64,000 nt of DNA from Thermococcus gorgonarius. GTDB lineage: Archaea; Methanobacteriota_B; Thermococci; Thermococcales; Thermococcaceae. The notes beneath the pieces are model-generated. The model was given only the letters and a program-made list of their open reading frames with translations. It was not told the origin of the DNA and made no database searches. Shown here one piece after another: positions 34,952 through 43,384 of this stretch. The position numbers and the translations under genes are program-made. How positions within the stretch are numbered: position 1 is the stretch's first letter; the number at the start of each line of letters is the position of its first letter. The stretch lies in NCBI RefSeq assembly GCF_002214385.1, contig NZ_CP014855.1, positions 1,610,123 to 1,674,122 of the forward strand, written 5' to 3'.

Positions 34952-36823
34952 ATGAGCGACATCGAATGGAATGAGAAGACCTTTTCTAAGTTCGCCTACC
35001 TCGGCGACCCGGGGATAAGGGGCAGCTTTGTCGCCTACACTCTTACGAAGGCAAATCTCGACGACGACAAGTATGAGAACACAATAGTCGTTGAGAACCT
35101 CGAAACCGGGGCTAGGCGCTTCGTCGAGAACGCCTCGATGCCCAGAATTTCTCCAGACGGCAAAAAACTCGCCTTCATGAGGCCCAACGAGGAGAAGAAG
35201 GCAAGTGAGATATGGGTCGCTGACCTTCAGACTCTCAGCGCCAAGAAAGTTCTCACAGCCAAAAACGTCCGCTCAGTCCAGTGGAACGACGATTCTAGGA
35301 GACTGCTTGTCGTCGGCTTCAAGAGGCGTGATGATGAGGACTTCGTCTTTGACGATGATGTCCCGGCGTGGTTCGACGGCATGGGCTTCTTCGACGGTGA
35401 GAAGACAACCTTCTGGATACTCGACACGGAGAGCGAGGAGGTCATAGAGAGCTTTGAAAAACCCCGCTTCAGTTCCGGCCTTTGGCACGGCGATTCCATA
35501 GTGGTCAACGTCCCGCACCGCGAGGGTTCAAAGCCGGCCCTCTTCAAGTTCTGGGACATCTACCTGTGGAAGGACGGGGAAGAGGAGAAGCTCTTCGAGC
35601 GCGTTTCCTTTGTGGCGGTTGATTCCGATGGGAAGGTTATCCTCCTCCGCGGAAAGAGGGAGAAGAGGTTCATGAGCGAGCACGACTGGCTCTACCTCTG
35701 GGATGGAGAGCTTAGGCCCGTTTACGAGGGGCCGCTCAACACCGGACAGGCCAAGCTCGACGGAGGAAAGGTCTACTTCACGCTCGCGAATGCAGGAAGG
35801 GTGAACCTATACCTCTGGGACGGCGATGTTAAGCAGATAACGGCCGGCGACCACTGGGTGATGGGCTTCGACGTTCACGACGGAAGGGTCGTTGCCTTAA
35901 TCGAAACCGCAACGAGGCTGAGGGAGCTTTACATTTACGACGGCGAGCTTAGACAGCTGACCGACTACAACGGGCCTATCTTCGCCAAGCTGAAGACCTT
36001 CGAGCCGAGGCACTTCCGCTTCAAGAGCATTGACCTAGAGATAGACGGCTGGTACATCAAGCCCGAGCTGAAGGAAGAGGAGAAGGCCCCGGTGATAGTC
36101 TTCGTCCACGGTGGGCCTAAGGGAATGTACGGCCATTACTTCAAGTACGAGATGCAGTTGATGGCGAGCAAAGGCTACTACGTTGTCTTCGTGAATCCAC
36201 GCGGCAGCAACGGCTATGACGAGGACTTTGCCCTCAGGGTTCTTGAGAGAACAGGTTTAGAAGACTTCCAGGACATAATGAACGGCATCGAGGAGTTCTT
36301 CAAGCTCGAGCCGCAGGCAGACCGCGAGAGGGTTGGAATAACGGGCATAAGCTACGGCGGCTTCATGACCAACTGGGCCTTAACGCAGAGCGACCTCTTT
36401 AAGGCAGGGATAAGCGAGAACGGAATAAGCTACTGGCTCACCAGTCATGCGTTCTCTGACATAGGCCTCTGGTACGACGTGGAGGTGATAGGCCCGAACC
36501 CGCTGGAGAACGAGAACTACAGAAAGCTAAGCCCGCTTTTCTACGCGAAGAACGTTAAGGCTCCGATCCTGCTCATCCACAGCCTTGAGGACTACCGCTG
36601 CCCGCTCGACCAGAGCCTCATGTTCTACCACGTTCTCAGGGACATGGGGAAGGAAGCCTACATCGCGATATTCAGGCGTGGTGCTCATGGCCACAGTATC
36701 CGCGGCAAGCCAAAGCACCGCTCAAAGCGCTACAAGCTTTTCATTGAGTTCTTTGAGAGAAAGCTGAAGAGATATGAGGAAGGTTTTGACGTCGAGAAGA
36801 TACTGGATGGAAAAAAGGAGTGA
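34952..36823 (+). CDS. S9-family serine peptidase, acylaminoacyl-peptidase-like
   Basis: 623 residues. N-terminal seven-bladed beta propeller (repeated ISPDGKKLAF / WDGDV patterns), then an alpha/beta hydrolase domain from about residue 370: VIVFVHGGPKGMYGHYF, nucleophile GISYGGFMTNW (Ser about 467), Asp in LEDYRCPLDQ (about 546) and His in GAHGHSIRG (about 578). Cytoplasmic; no signal peptide. Releases N-acylated residues or short peptides. AGGTGATAGCGTT precedes the ATG. A remnant reading frame continues in the same frame directly after the stop. Confidence 0.9.
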   Translation: MSDIEWNEKTFSKFAYLGDPGIRGSFVAYTLTKANLDDDKYENTIVVENLETGARRFVENASMPRISPDGKKLAFMRPNEEKKASEIWVADLQTLSAKKVLTAKNVRSVQWNDDSRRLLVVGFKRRDDEDFVFDDDVPAWFDGMGFFDGEKTTFWILDTESEEVIESFEKPRFSSGLWHGDSIVVNVPHREGSKPALFKFWDIYLWKDGEEEKLFERVSFVAVDSDGKVILLRGKREKRFMSEHDWLYLWDGELRPVYEGPLNTGQAKLDGGKVYFTLANAGRVNLYLWDGDVKQITAGDHWVMGFDVHDGRVVALIETATRLRELYIYDGELRQLTDYNGPIFAKLKTFEPRHFRFKSIDLEIDGWYIKPELKEEEKAPVIVFVHGGPKGMYGHYFKYEMQLMASKGYYVVFVNPRGSNGYDEDFALRVLERTGLEDFQDIMNGIEEFFKLEPQADRERVGITGISYGGFMTNWALTQSDLFKAGISENGISYWLTSHAFSDIGLWYDVEVIGPNPLENENYRKLSPLFYAKNVKAPILLIHSLEDYRCPLDQSLMFYHVLRDMGKEAYIAIFRRGAHGHSIRGKPKHRSKRYKLFIEFFERKLKRYEEGFDVEKILDGKKE

Positions 36824-36958
36824 GGATGGCCGTCGATAATAGGCTTTGCGATAGCGATAGCCAGGAGCTTCAAGCTCAGAAGGGAGATAGCCCAGTTCAT
36901 GGATTGCTACACGAATCTGGAGGCTTTCGAGGAGTTGGAGGAAGTCGGGGGCATCTAA
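36824..36958 (+). pseudogene. possible gene remnant after the S9 peptidase
   Basis: 45 codons, in frame with and directly after the peptidase stop, reading GFAIAIARSFKLRREIAQF then MDCYTNLEAFEELEEVGGI. It has no start codon at its beginning. The stop TAA overlaps the stop TAG of the convergent methyltransferase (CTAA, 36955-36958). This neat junction suggests the end of a formerly intact gene. Confidence 0.3.
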
Positions 36959-37812
36959 TCCCTTTCCTTTTCCGGTTTTCTCGCAACAACTCCGAGCGCT
37001 TTCTCAACCTTTTTGACTCCAGCAAAACCGACCTTCCTTAGACGTTCCATAACCCCTTTCTGGAGGTCTTTTTTCCTGTACCTCTTTCCGGGATTGCCAA
37101 CGTAGTGGAAGAGCCTCCCCCCGGGCTTTAGAATCCTGAACAGCTTATGGTAAAACTCTTCTGAATACAAATGACCGGCTAGAGAGAAGCGGGGAGGGTC
37201 GTGAATGATTGCATCAAAACTTTCGTCCCTGAACTTCTTAACGACTTCGAACGCGTCTCCCTGGATCACCTGTATTTTTCCCCCACTGAACAGTTCTCTG
37301 CTCCAGGGGTTTATCCTGGCGAGCTCCATAACGTTGGGGTCCTTCTCAATCGTTATTACGTAGGCTCCCCTCTTTGAGGCTTCGATGGCGGTATAGCCGA
37401 GCCCCATGCATGTGTCCAGAATAGTTTCCCCTTCCTTTGGCTTTACTGAGTCAACTTTGTTCCTCGTATCCTGGAGGGGATTTACGTCCTTCGTTCTGTG
37501 CATTCTTATCCCATTTATCTCTATCGTCGGAGGAATCGTGGGTACTAGCTTGTAGAAGCCATTTTCTCCTGCTATTGCGGCCTTGTAAACTTCTCCCCGG
37601 GAAACGAAATAAACAGTTTTGCTGTCCTTTGCGATCTTTTTTATTATGTCCCACTCAACCAAACTTCCGTCGGGGAAAATAACCCCCTGCTCCGTTGTTT
37701 TAACTTCCTGAGTCCTGTTGGTTTTTCTGAGGTCAAGGTTAAGCTTTACAATCCCCTTTGAGCTGAGAAGAATCCACGCTTCCCTGAACGTTAGGTAGTA
37801 GGCTTCCTGCAT
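36955..37812 (-). CDS. class I SAM methyltransferase, COG2521-like
   Basis: 285 residues. N-terminal domain of about 115 residues precedes a Rossmann methyltransferase: ILDTCMGLGYTAIEA (motif I), VITIEKDPNVMELA, IQVIQGDAFEVV and the catalytic-type IIHDPPRFSLAGHLY. DPPR suggests base-amino methylation of RNA or DNA. I place it with archaeal COG2521 predicted methyltransferases. ATG 37812 is preferred over GTG 37833, although its ribosome binding site is weak. The downstream end abuts the peptidase remnant. Confidence 0.75.
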   Translation of the reverse strand: MQEAYYLTFREAWILLSSKGIVKLNLDLRKTNRTQEVKTTEQGVIFPDGSLVEWDIIKKIAKDSKTVYFVSRGEVYKAAIAGENGFYKLVPTIPPTIEINGIRMHRTKDVNPLQDTRNKVDSVKPKEGETILDTCMGLGYTAIEASKRGAYVITIEKDPNVMELARINPWSRELFSGGKIQVIQGDAFEVVKKFRDESFDAIIHDPPRFSLAGHLYSEEFYHKLFRILKPGGRLFHYVGNPGKRYRKKDLQKGVMERLRKVGFAGVKKVEKALGVVARKPEKERD

Positions 37813-37848
37813 GGTATCCACTGAGGGGTGCACGTTAAAAATGCTTCG

Positions 37849-38466
37849 CTATTTTGGCTCAAGAATGTTTCCTTCTTCGTCTGTATTAATTGACTTGAGT
37901 ATTTTTATCTCCCCTCTCTCGTTTATGCGTAGGACCCGTGTAAAGCACTCCTCCAGGAGTGCAAGGTATTTTCTGTTAGCAATTTCGAAGTTAACAAAGT
38001 AAAAAGTGGTTCTGCTTGGATCTCCAAGGAATCCTGCTGCTGTATTTGCAAGGTAGAGGATGAAGGAGGGCTTGTTGTCCTGTAGGGGGATTACTCTCTC
38101 GGGGTTAATGATAAACGTCGTTACGCCTTTGTTCTCATGGTAGTATCTGGTCAGCTTCGAGAGGAAACGCGTCATGAATATCCCCGGATCTTCGTGAGGA
38201 TCGACTTCTAGTATCTTTTTGCCCCATTCAGAGGTCCCTCCTGCCTTTACCCTGTCCAGCTTTTCAAGTGGGACGTCCAAGTTTGCTGCCTTTAGCTGAC
38301 GGAATACTGGTAGGGCTGAGTCCAATACATCGATTACTAGGATGTTTTTCCATTCTTTTTCCTGTCCAATGAGATAGAACAAAAGTGGATAAAGAGATAC
38401 TGCGGAGTGCTCTATCAGAACGCTTTCTCCAGGAGTTATCGTCTTTATATACTCGCTGAACTTCAT
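37849..38466 (-). CDS. DUF257 family protein (downstream copy)
   Basis: 205 residues, DUF257, a Thermococcales-typical family related to RecA/KaiC-like folds without a clear nucleotide loop. N-terminus MKFSEYIKTITPGESVLIEH; strands such as NILVIDVLDS and TTFYFVNF are typical. Its ATG overlaps the stop of the upstream DUF257 gene (ATGA at 38463-38466), so they are coupled and probably form a complex or act together. Function unknown. Confidence 0.8.
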   Translation of the reverse strand: MKFSEYIKTITPGESVLIEHSAVSLYPLLFYLIGQEKEWKNILVIDVLDSALPVFRQLKAANLDVPLEKLDRVKAGGTSEWGKKILEVDPHEDPGIFMTRFLSKLTRYYHENKGVTTFIINPERVIPLQDNKPSFILYLANTAAGFLGDPSRTTFYFVNFEIANRKYLALLEECFTRVLRINERGEIKILKSINTDEEGNILEPK

Positions 38467-39062
38467 TCGACCCAACCCCACGGCGACTTTACTACCTCAA
38501 GGGTATCCCTCTTCAGGCGAAGTACGTAGTCACTGTCCTGCTCTAGGCTCTTTGTGAGGTAATCACTAGCCACGGACACGTTGAGGAAGATAACGTCCCT
38601 GAGGTCTTCGCTTTTCAGATATCTGCGGTTTATCCTTTCGAAGTACCTTTCAAGCTTGGGAGGATCGTCGAGGAAATTGAACACGAACTTCTCCATTCCA
38701 AGGACAATCGTGTGTTTTCTGCTTTCCTTTGGAACCTTTCTGGCTACCTGGGCGTACTTTGCCATATGATACTCAAAGTCCTCTATCTCGGAGACCTCTC
38801 CAATTACTCTGCCGAGTCTCAGCTTTCCAAGCTCTTTTATCACGGGTATATCGTCTATCCCTACAGTCTCTCCTTCGAACTCGAGTTGTTTCACGAAGAT
38901 GTTTAGTGTTTCTCCTATGTCCACTATCATTGGTCTGATCCCCATTTTCCTCCAGAATTCCAGGACTTCCCTGAACACAACCTCCGGGTGGTCTAGGGAG
39001 GAATACTCGATTAGAACTATTCCACCGAACCTTTCGACTTTTTTCAAAACGTCCCTTATCAT
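38463..39062 (-). CDS. DUF257 family protein (upstream copy)
   Basis: 199 residues, paralogue of the coupled gene downstream. Pattern MIRDVLKKVERFGGIVLIEY, RPMIVDIGETL, HTIVLGMEKFVFN and DVIFLNVSVASDYL mirrors that gene. First gene of a two-gene unit. It is divergent from the KaiC-like ATPase gene; the 155-bp gap holds TATA-like TTTATATATG. Confidence 0.8.
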   Translation of the reverse strand: MIRDVLKKVERFGGIVLIEYSSLDHPEVVFREVLEFWRKMGIRPMIVDIGETLNIFVKQLEFEGETVGIDDIPVIKELGKLRLGRVIGEVSEIEDFEYHMAKYAQVARKVPKESRKHTIVLGMEKFVFNFLDDPPKLERYFERINRRYLKSEDLRDVIFLNVSVASDYLTKSLEQDSDYVLRLKRDTLEVVKSPWGWVE

Positions 39063-39217
39063 AACCCTCTCCTGATCTCTAATTTTAGTCTTTGGGTCTT
39101 TTATCTTTTTCTCCTCGAAAACCTTTCTTCAAGAAGGTAATGAGACTTTATATATGCTAAGAGGTATACAAAAAAGTTTATTTATTGCCCTGTTGTATGT
39201 CAATAGGAGGTATTGTC

Positions 39218-39931
39218 ATGGATTTGTCTTCACAGGAGAGAATATCCACCGGCGTCAAGGGTCTGGACGATCTCATCGAAGGCGGTCTCGTAAGGGGTAA
39301 AGTTTACTTGGTTACAGGCCCTCCCGGAAGTGGAAAAACAACCCTGGGAATGCACTTTCTCATGGAGGGTGCAAAGAACGGTGAAACCGTGGCCTACGCT
39401 TCCCTTGTTCACAACCCGGATGACGTTGTCAAGGACATGACACGTTTTGATCCCTCCATAAGGTTCTACGTGGGCTCGAAGAAGCTCTTACTCTTTGATC
39501 TGGGTCCGGTTCTGTGGAGAGAGTCCTCTCATGTTCCAACATGGAAAAGCGTTCTTTTCAGGCTTAGGGAGATAGCTGAGGAGAATAAGGTTTCAAGGCT
39601 CGTTATAGATCCTGTTACTGCTATAGAGTTTTCCATCGGTAATCCTGCCGAAAAGAGAGCTGAACTAGCCCGTTTTGTTAGAGGCCTTGAGGATATGGAG
39701 GTTACAACACTCCTCATAGCCGAGATGACGGATCTCAATAGGTACACTGAGGAGCACTATCTGGTTAGCGGAGTAATAATGCTCCACTACTTCCTTTCGG
39801 GCGGGAAGATGGTCAGGGGTCTTCAGATACTCAAGATGAGACGAACCAGACACGGAAACGGCATCTACCTAGCTGAATTTACAAATAAGGGTCTTGTCGT
39901 TTATCCGGATAAGAGTCCTTTAATAAAGTGA
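39218..39931 (+). CDS. KaiC/RadA-like RecA-superfamily ATPase
   Basis: 237 residues, a single KaiC domain: STGVKGLDDLIEGGLVRGKV, Walker A GPPGSGKTT, acidic FDLGPVLW, Walker B RLVIDPVTAIEF and a C-terminal MRRTRHGNGIYLAEFTNKG. Probable signalling or regulatory ATPase; no partner kinase nearby. GGAGGT lies 6 nt before the ATG at 39218; the frame's earlier start (39185) lacks a site. Two Walker-A-less relatives are encoded at 41121 and 43120. Confidence 0.8.
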   Translation: MDLSSQERISTGVKGLDDLIEGGLVRGKVYLVTGPPGSGKTTLGMHFLMEGAKNGETVAYASLVHNPDDVVKDMTRFDPSIRFYVGSKKLLLFDLGPVLWRESSHVPTWKSVLFRLREIAEENKVSRLVIDPVTAIEFSIGNPAEKRAELARFVRGLEDMEVTTLLIAEMTDLNRYTEEHYLVSGVIMLHYFLSGGKMVRGLQILKMRRTRHGNGIYLAEFTNKGLVVYPDKSPLIK

Positions 39932-40001
39932 GCTACTGGTTTGATCTGTGGATTCTGTCTCTGATATTTCTCTTTTGAGTGCCCCCGGTACTTCTTGGTT
40001 T

Positions 40002-40247
40002 CTAATATTCCTCATCAGTAATCTCGACGGCGGATCTCGGCCTGTCCGTTATGACCTTGTAAACTTTAATGTAGCCTGCCTTTTCAAGGACTTTGAGGTG
40101 GGAATCGAGGTTGCCCGGTGTTATTTCCAGAACCTTCTGGAGGTCTTTAAAGGGCCCCCTTCCCCTAGGCAGCAGATAGATCGTAATGGCCAGCCTCGTC
40201 GGATTTCCGAGGACGTGGTTCTTTGTTAGCTCCCTGATGGCTTCCAT
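40002..40247 (-). CDS. ArsR-like winged-helix transcription regulator
   Basis: 81 residues: NHVLGNPTRLAITIYLLPRG, then PFKDLQKVLEITPGNLDSHLKVLEKAGYI and a wing KVYKVITDRPRSAVEI. This is a minimal winged helix of the type found in archaeal ArsR/HTH_34 regulators. GGTGATGGC precedes the ATG. It lies directly downstream (5 bp) of the frameshifted membrane gene, the common pairing of such a regulator with a membrane protein. Confidence 0.75.
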   Translation of the reverse strand: MEAIRELTKNHVLGNPTRLAITIYLLPRGRGPFKDLQKVLEITPGNLDSHLKVLEKAGYIKVYKVITDRPRSAVEITDEEY

Positions 40248-40251
40248 GCCA

Positions 40252-40866
40252 TCACCGTTCGATTGTTCTGAAGGCGGAGGAGAGGTACCAGAGGACTGTC
40301 GCCGAGAAGCCCAACGCGACGAGAAAGCCCGCCCAGGCTATTGCCCCGCTCTCCATCCCCATGGCCAGGTGTATTCCCAGCGCAGGCGGCAGAAAAGGCC
40401 GGGACTATCTCACACTCTGCCTCCTCATAGCGGGCGAACACCAGCCACATTCCGAATATTGAGACCGTTATATGGGTTGGGAAGCCCACCGCCAGGCTGG
40501 CATCTAGAATAACGCCGAGGTTTATCCTTGGAACGATGACCCACCCAAGACAGTGCCCGCTGTCCACGAGAGCACCATGAGTATCGTGCCAGTTTTCAAT
40601 ACCTCCACTTCCCTTCCGGTAACTTTCCCACGCCTCTTGAACCTCTTCCAGACCCTTCTCGTGAACGTCATAGCTATAGCGAAAGCCACTGGCCAGTAGA
40701 TTAAGTTAAAGCGCCAGCTTACCTCAAACAGTCCCAGTATTACGTAGTAGAAGAGCATTACGGAGATCCACGCCCCGAAGTTCCTGGCACCGTACATCTT
40801 TCCGACCGCTATCAGCTTCCCCTCAATCCTCTCAAGCACGTCCTTGAGTTCCTTTACCTCTTCCAT
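40252..40866 (-). pseudogene. frameshifted membrane protein paired with the HTH gene
   Basis: Reads as one protein across three frames: MEEVKELKDVLERIEGKL with two helices, up to MVLSWTAGTVLG (about 40553); then WVIVPRINLGVILD to EIVPAF (about 40400); then LPPALGIHLAMG to SSAFRTIER-stop (40252). One missing base near 40550 (TTGGGTGGG) and one extra T in a TTTT run near 40398 explain it. GTGATGG precedes the ATG at 40866. Either a decayed gene or sequencing errors. Probably a multi-pass membrane protein controlled by the downstream HTH. Confidence 0.65.
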
Positions 40867-40901
40867 TCCCATCACTAATTTAGGATAGAGTCTTCCCCTA
40901 T

Positions 40902-41042
40902 TTATAGCGTAGAGTTTCTCTGAAATTCAGAGAACGTCCTGTAGTTGGGGAATGTGTAGAGCGCTTTGGAGAGCTTCTTTGGTGGAGAAGGAGCCTGATG
41001 AGGACAAACAGCCAAGACAAAAGCCCTCACGAATTTAGACAT
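40902..41042 (-). other. small ORF in intergenic region, doubtful
   Basis: 46-codon frame starting MSKFVRAFVLAVCPHQAP and containing KKLSKALYTFPNYRTFSEF. No ribosome binding site. It is the only structure I see in the 250-bp gap between the membrane pseudogene and the next gene besides the TATA of that gene (TTAAATAC, about 41080). May be a remnant. Confidence 0.2.
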
Positions 41043-41120
41043 GCTCAATCACTCGTTGGAATAACTTTGGGGATTAAAGTTAAATACTCTTGGCGTTTAT
41101 AGTACTTAAGGTGGTATAGC

Positions 41121-41864
41121 ATGGAAGTCCTGAGTACCGGGATCCCCGTTCTCGATGAGGCCCTTGGTGGGGGCTTACTCGAAGACAGCAACCTTCTCAT
41201 AATTTACGACACCTACTCCAATGGCTGGGCGCTTGCCTTTGAAATCCTGAGAAACAGAATCACGGAGGGCGACTTTGGGGTCATCTTAGACTCTGTTCTC
41301 CCCCTCACCCCCTTGAAGATGGAGCTTGGAATGCTGAACTTCGACGTTGAAAAGGAGGGAAGGGCTGGGAACCTGGCAATAGTGGATGTATTCTCCTCTT
41401 TTCACAAACTGGACTACGGTGAGGATTACGTTTACACCGACTCCACACTGGATTCCGCGACTTTTCTCCCCAAATACCTCCACCTCTACCGCAGGATTCT
41501 GGAGGAAAGGATCCATGAGAGAAGGCCCATAGGGATAGACGTAACAGTAGATGGTCTGGCATTCCTTCTTGGAGAGGAGAGTACTATCAAACTTTTCCAG
41601 AGCCTGATGGCGCTGAAAGAGAAGGCAAGAATGGAGGAGAAAAGGAAACGACCGATTAATATTCTTCTTCTTAATAGGGGGAGGGCATCAGATAAGCTGG
41701 TATCGTGGATAGCGCTCTACAGCCAGTACGTTATCGAGTTCTGCTCCTCCTCGGATTCTATCAAGGAGACGATGATCCTAAGGAAATCCACTCTCCCGGA
41801 GTTCAAGCCTAGAGAAGGCGGCTACCGCTTCCGGATAGAGAACGGGCGGGTTATAATCGAATAA
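41121..41864 (+). CDS. RecA-superfamily protein lacking Walker A
   Basis: 247 residues. It begins like a KaiC domain (STGIPVLDEALGGGLLEDSNLLIIY), but where GxxGxGKT should follow it has DTYSNGWAL, so the nucleotide loop is gone. Later strands (NLAIVDVF, IGIDVTVDGLAF, INILLLNRG) keep the fold. The C-terminus ETMILRKSTLPEF...RFRIENGRVII is also found in the disrupted paralogue at 43120/44870. Probably non-catalytic, perhaps binding a KaiC partner. AAGGTGGTATAGC precedes the ATG. Its stop TAA abuts the convergent stop without a gap. Confidence 0.7.
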   Translation: MEVLSTGIPVLDEALGGGLLEDSNLLIIYDTYSNGWALAFEILRNRITEGDFGVILDSVLPLTPLKMELGMLNFDVEKEGRAGNLAIVDVFSSFHKLDYGEDYVYTDSTLDSATFLPKYLHLYRRILEERIHERRPIGIDVTVDGLAFLLGEESTIKLFQSLMALKEKARMEEKRKRPINILLLNRGRASDKLVSWIALYSQYVIEFCSSSDSIKETMILRKSTLPEFKPREGGYRFRIENGRVIIE

Positions 41865-42062
41865 CTAGCCCCCTGCCCTTGAACGCATGAGGAACTCCAT
41901 AAAGCGCTTTATCTCCTTTTGATCTCCTCGTATCAGAACCCGGTTGAGGGGTATGCCGTTCCTCTCAGTTCTTCCCAGGAGTGTCAGGCTAACCTTTGCC
42001 CCGCTCCTCTCCCGGATTTCGTTGAGTTCTTTTAGTGGAATTGGAGTTTCGATGATTCTCAA
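41865..42062 (-). CDS. small conserved hypothetical protein
   Basis: 65 residues, MRIIETPIPLKELNEIRE then a strand-rich middle and a basic C-terminus. Starts with TTG at 42062, supported by GAGAGGGT 7 nt upstream and by lack of an ATG. It follows ttuA by 15 bp and probably belongs to its operon. No family recognised. Confidence 0.5.
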   Translation of the reverse strand: MRIIETPIPLKELNEIRERSGAKVSLTLLGRTERNGIPLNRVLIRGDQKEIKRFMEFLMRSRAGG

Positions 42063-42077
42063 CGGAAAACCCTCTCT

Positions 42078-43049
42078 TCACTCCACCCTAAAGGTCAGCC
42101 CCTTCTCCCTCGCCTTCCTCTCGACCTGGAGGCGGAACTGGCAGGCCTTGCATATCTCCCCGGTTGTCGGCTGGCCGCATATCTTACAGCGGTTGAGCTC
42201 GCTCGTCTTCTTCGTGTAGGTCTTTGCTATAAGAGGGAAGAGCTTGTCGTAGCTCCTCAGAATTTGGTACTTCGTTCCCGGGTGCCTCTCCTCCATCTCG
42301 TTGAGCCAGTCCCTTATCTCGGCCCTGAATGCCTCAACAGCGTAGGGGCACTCGCTTAAATCGACTTCAATGTTGTTCAGGACAGCATACAGAACAATCT
42401 CCTTTTCGGGAATCTCACGGAGGGGCTTAATTCTCGGGACCAGCTCAGGATGAATCTCCTCGTAGTAGGGGCCGGTTCTCCCGAGTCTCGCTATATCGCC
42501 CCTCAGAATGTTCATGAGGAACATTTGGACTTCATCGTCGAGGTTGTGTCCAACTGCCAGCTTATCGGCTTCAACGTCTTTGGCCGCGTAGTTAAGGAGC
42601 CAGCGCCTCCAGACGCCGCAGTAGGAGCAAGCTCCAACGCGTTCGCCTCTCTCGAAGCTCCCCATTACCTCAACGGTCTCGTCGAGGGTGAAGCCGATGT
42701 ATTCCTTGAAAGAATAAATTCTGTGCTCTATTCCCAGTTTCTTCGCGTTTCTCTTCGCTATCTCGACGCTTGCCGGCCTGTAGCCGGCTATGCCCTCGTC
42801 AATTGTTATAGCAACCAGCTCGAAGGGGAACTTCTCGCGGAGCTTGGCTAATAGGTGCATCAGAACGACGCTGTCCTTTCCACCAGAAACGCCAGCGGCT
42901 ATCCTCTCGCCCTTCTCTATGAGACGGTATTTTTTCACCGTTTCCTTGAACTTCTTTTCAACCATCTCGTTGAAGTGCTTGTGGCAGTAGTACCTACCAG
43001 TGTAGCGTGCGTGATAAACCGCCGGCCTTCCGCACTTCGAGCACTTCAT
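42078..43049 (-). CDS. ttuA: tRNA-5-methyluridine(54) 2-sulfurtransferase TtuA
   Basis: 323 residues. Thiolates position 54 of tRNAs, raising their melting temperature in hyperthermophiles. N-terminal zinc finger CSKCG...CHKH, PP-loop SGGKDS (55-60), iron-sulfur cysteines C141 and C144 (GACSYCGVWRR) and C234 (SECPYA), GHNLDDE, and a C-terminal zinc finger CKICG...CKAC. All ligands known from the Pyrococcus enzyme are present. It could be read as NcsA/CTU1, but the three central cysteines and both fingers fit TtuA. Start ATG 43049 directly precedes a zinc-finger cysteine, as usual. Confidence 0.9.
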   Translation of the reverse strand: MKCSKCGRPAVYHARYTGRYYCHKHFNEMVEKKFKETVKKYRLIEKGERIAAGVSGGKDSVVLMHLLAKLREKFPFELVAITIDEGIAGYRPASVEIAKRNAKKLGIEHRIYSFKEYIGFTLDETVEVMGSFERGERVGACSYCGVWRRWLLNYAAKDVEADKLAVGHNLDDEVQMFLMNILRGDIARLGRTGPYYEEIHPELVPRIKPLREIPEKEIVLYAVLNNIEVDLSECPYAVEAFRAEIRDWLNEMEERHPGTKYQILRSYDKLFPLIAKTYTKKTSELNRCKICGQPTTGEICKACQFRLQVERKAREKGLTFRVE

Positions 43050-43384
43050 TACCTCACCGCACCAACTTCAGGAAAATCGTTTAAAACTATTTGTCTAAAT
43101 ATAATGTTTGGGGATGTTTATGTTTGGAGAAAAAATAATTCCGACCGGAATACCTGAGTTCGATTCCCTCCTCGGCGGAGGGCTCTTGGATGATAGTACT
43201 CTCCTCATAGTCTACGGTACTCACTCTTTTGGCTGGGCCCTGGGAGTTGAAGTTTTTAAAAGGCTTATCTCCAGCGGAGGCTTTGGTATAGCAACCAATT
43301 ACTCTTTTCCGGCCCTCTTACTGGAGCGCTATTCTAACACCGTTGGTTATGACGTTTTTAAAGATGGCCTCGAAGGAAAGCTGG

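Noticed and set aside
35276..35290. ORB-like TCCAGTGGAACGACG in the S9 peptidase gene
   Set aside because: Single imperfect match 25 kb from the origin with no neighbours; encodes conserved V-Q-W-N; chance is likely.
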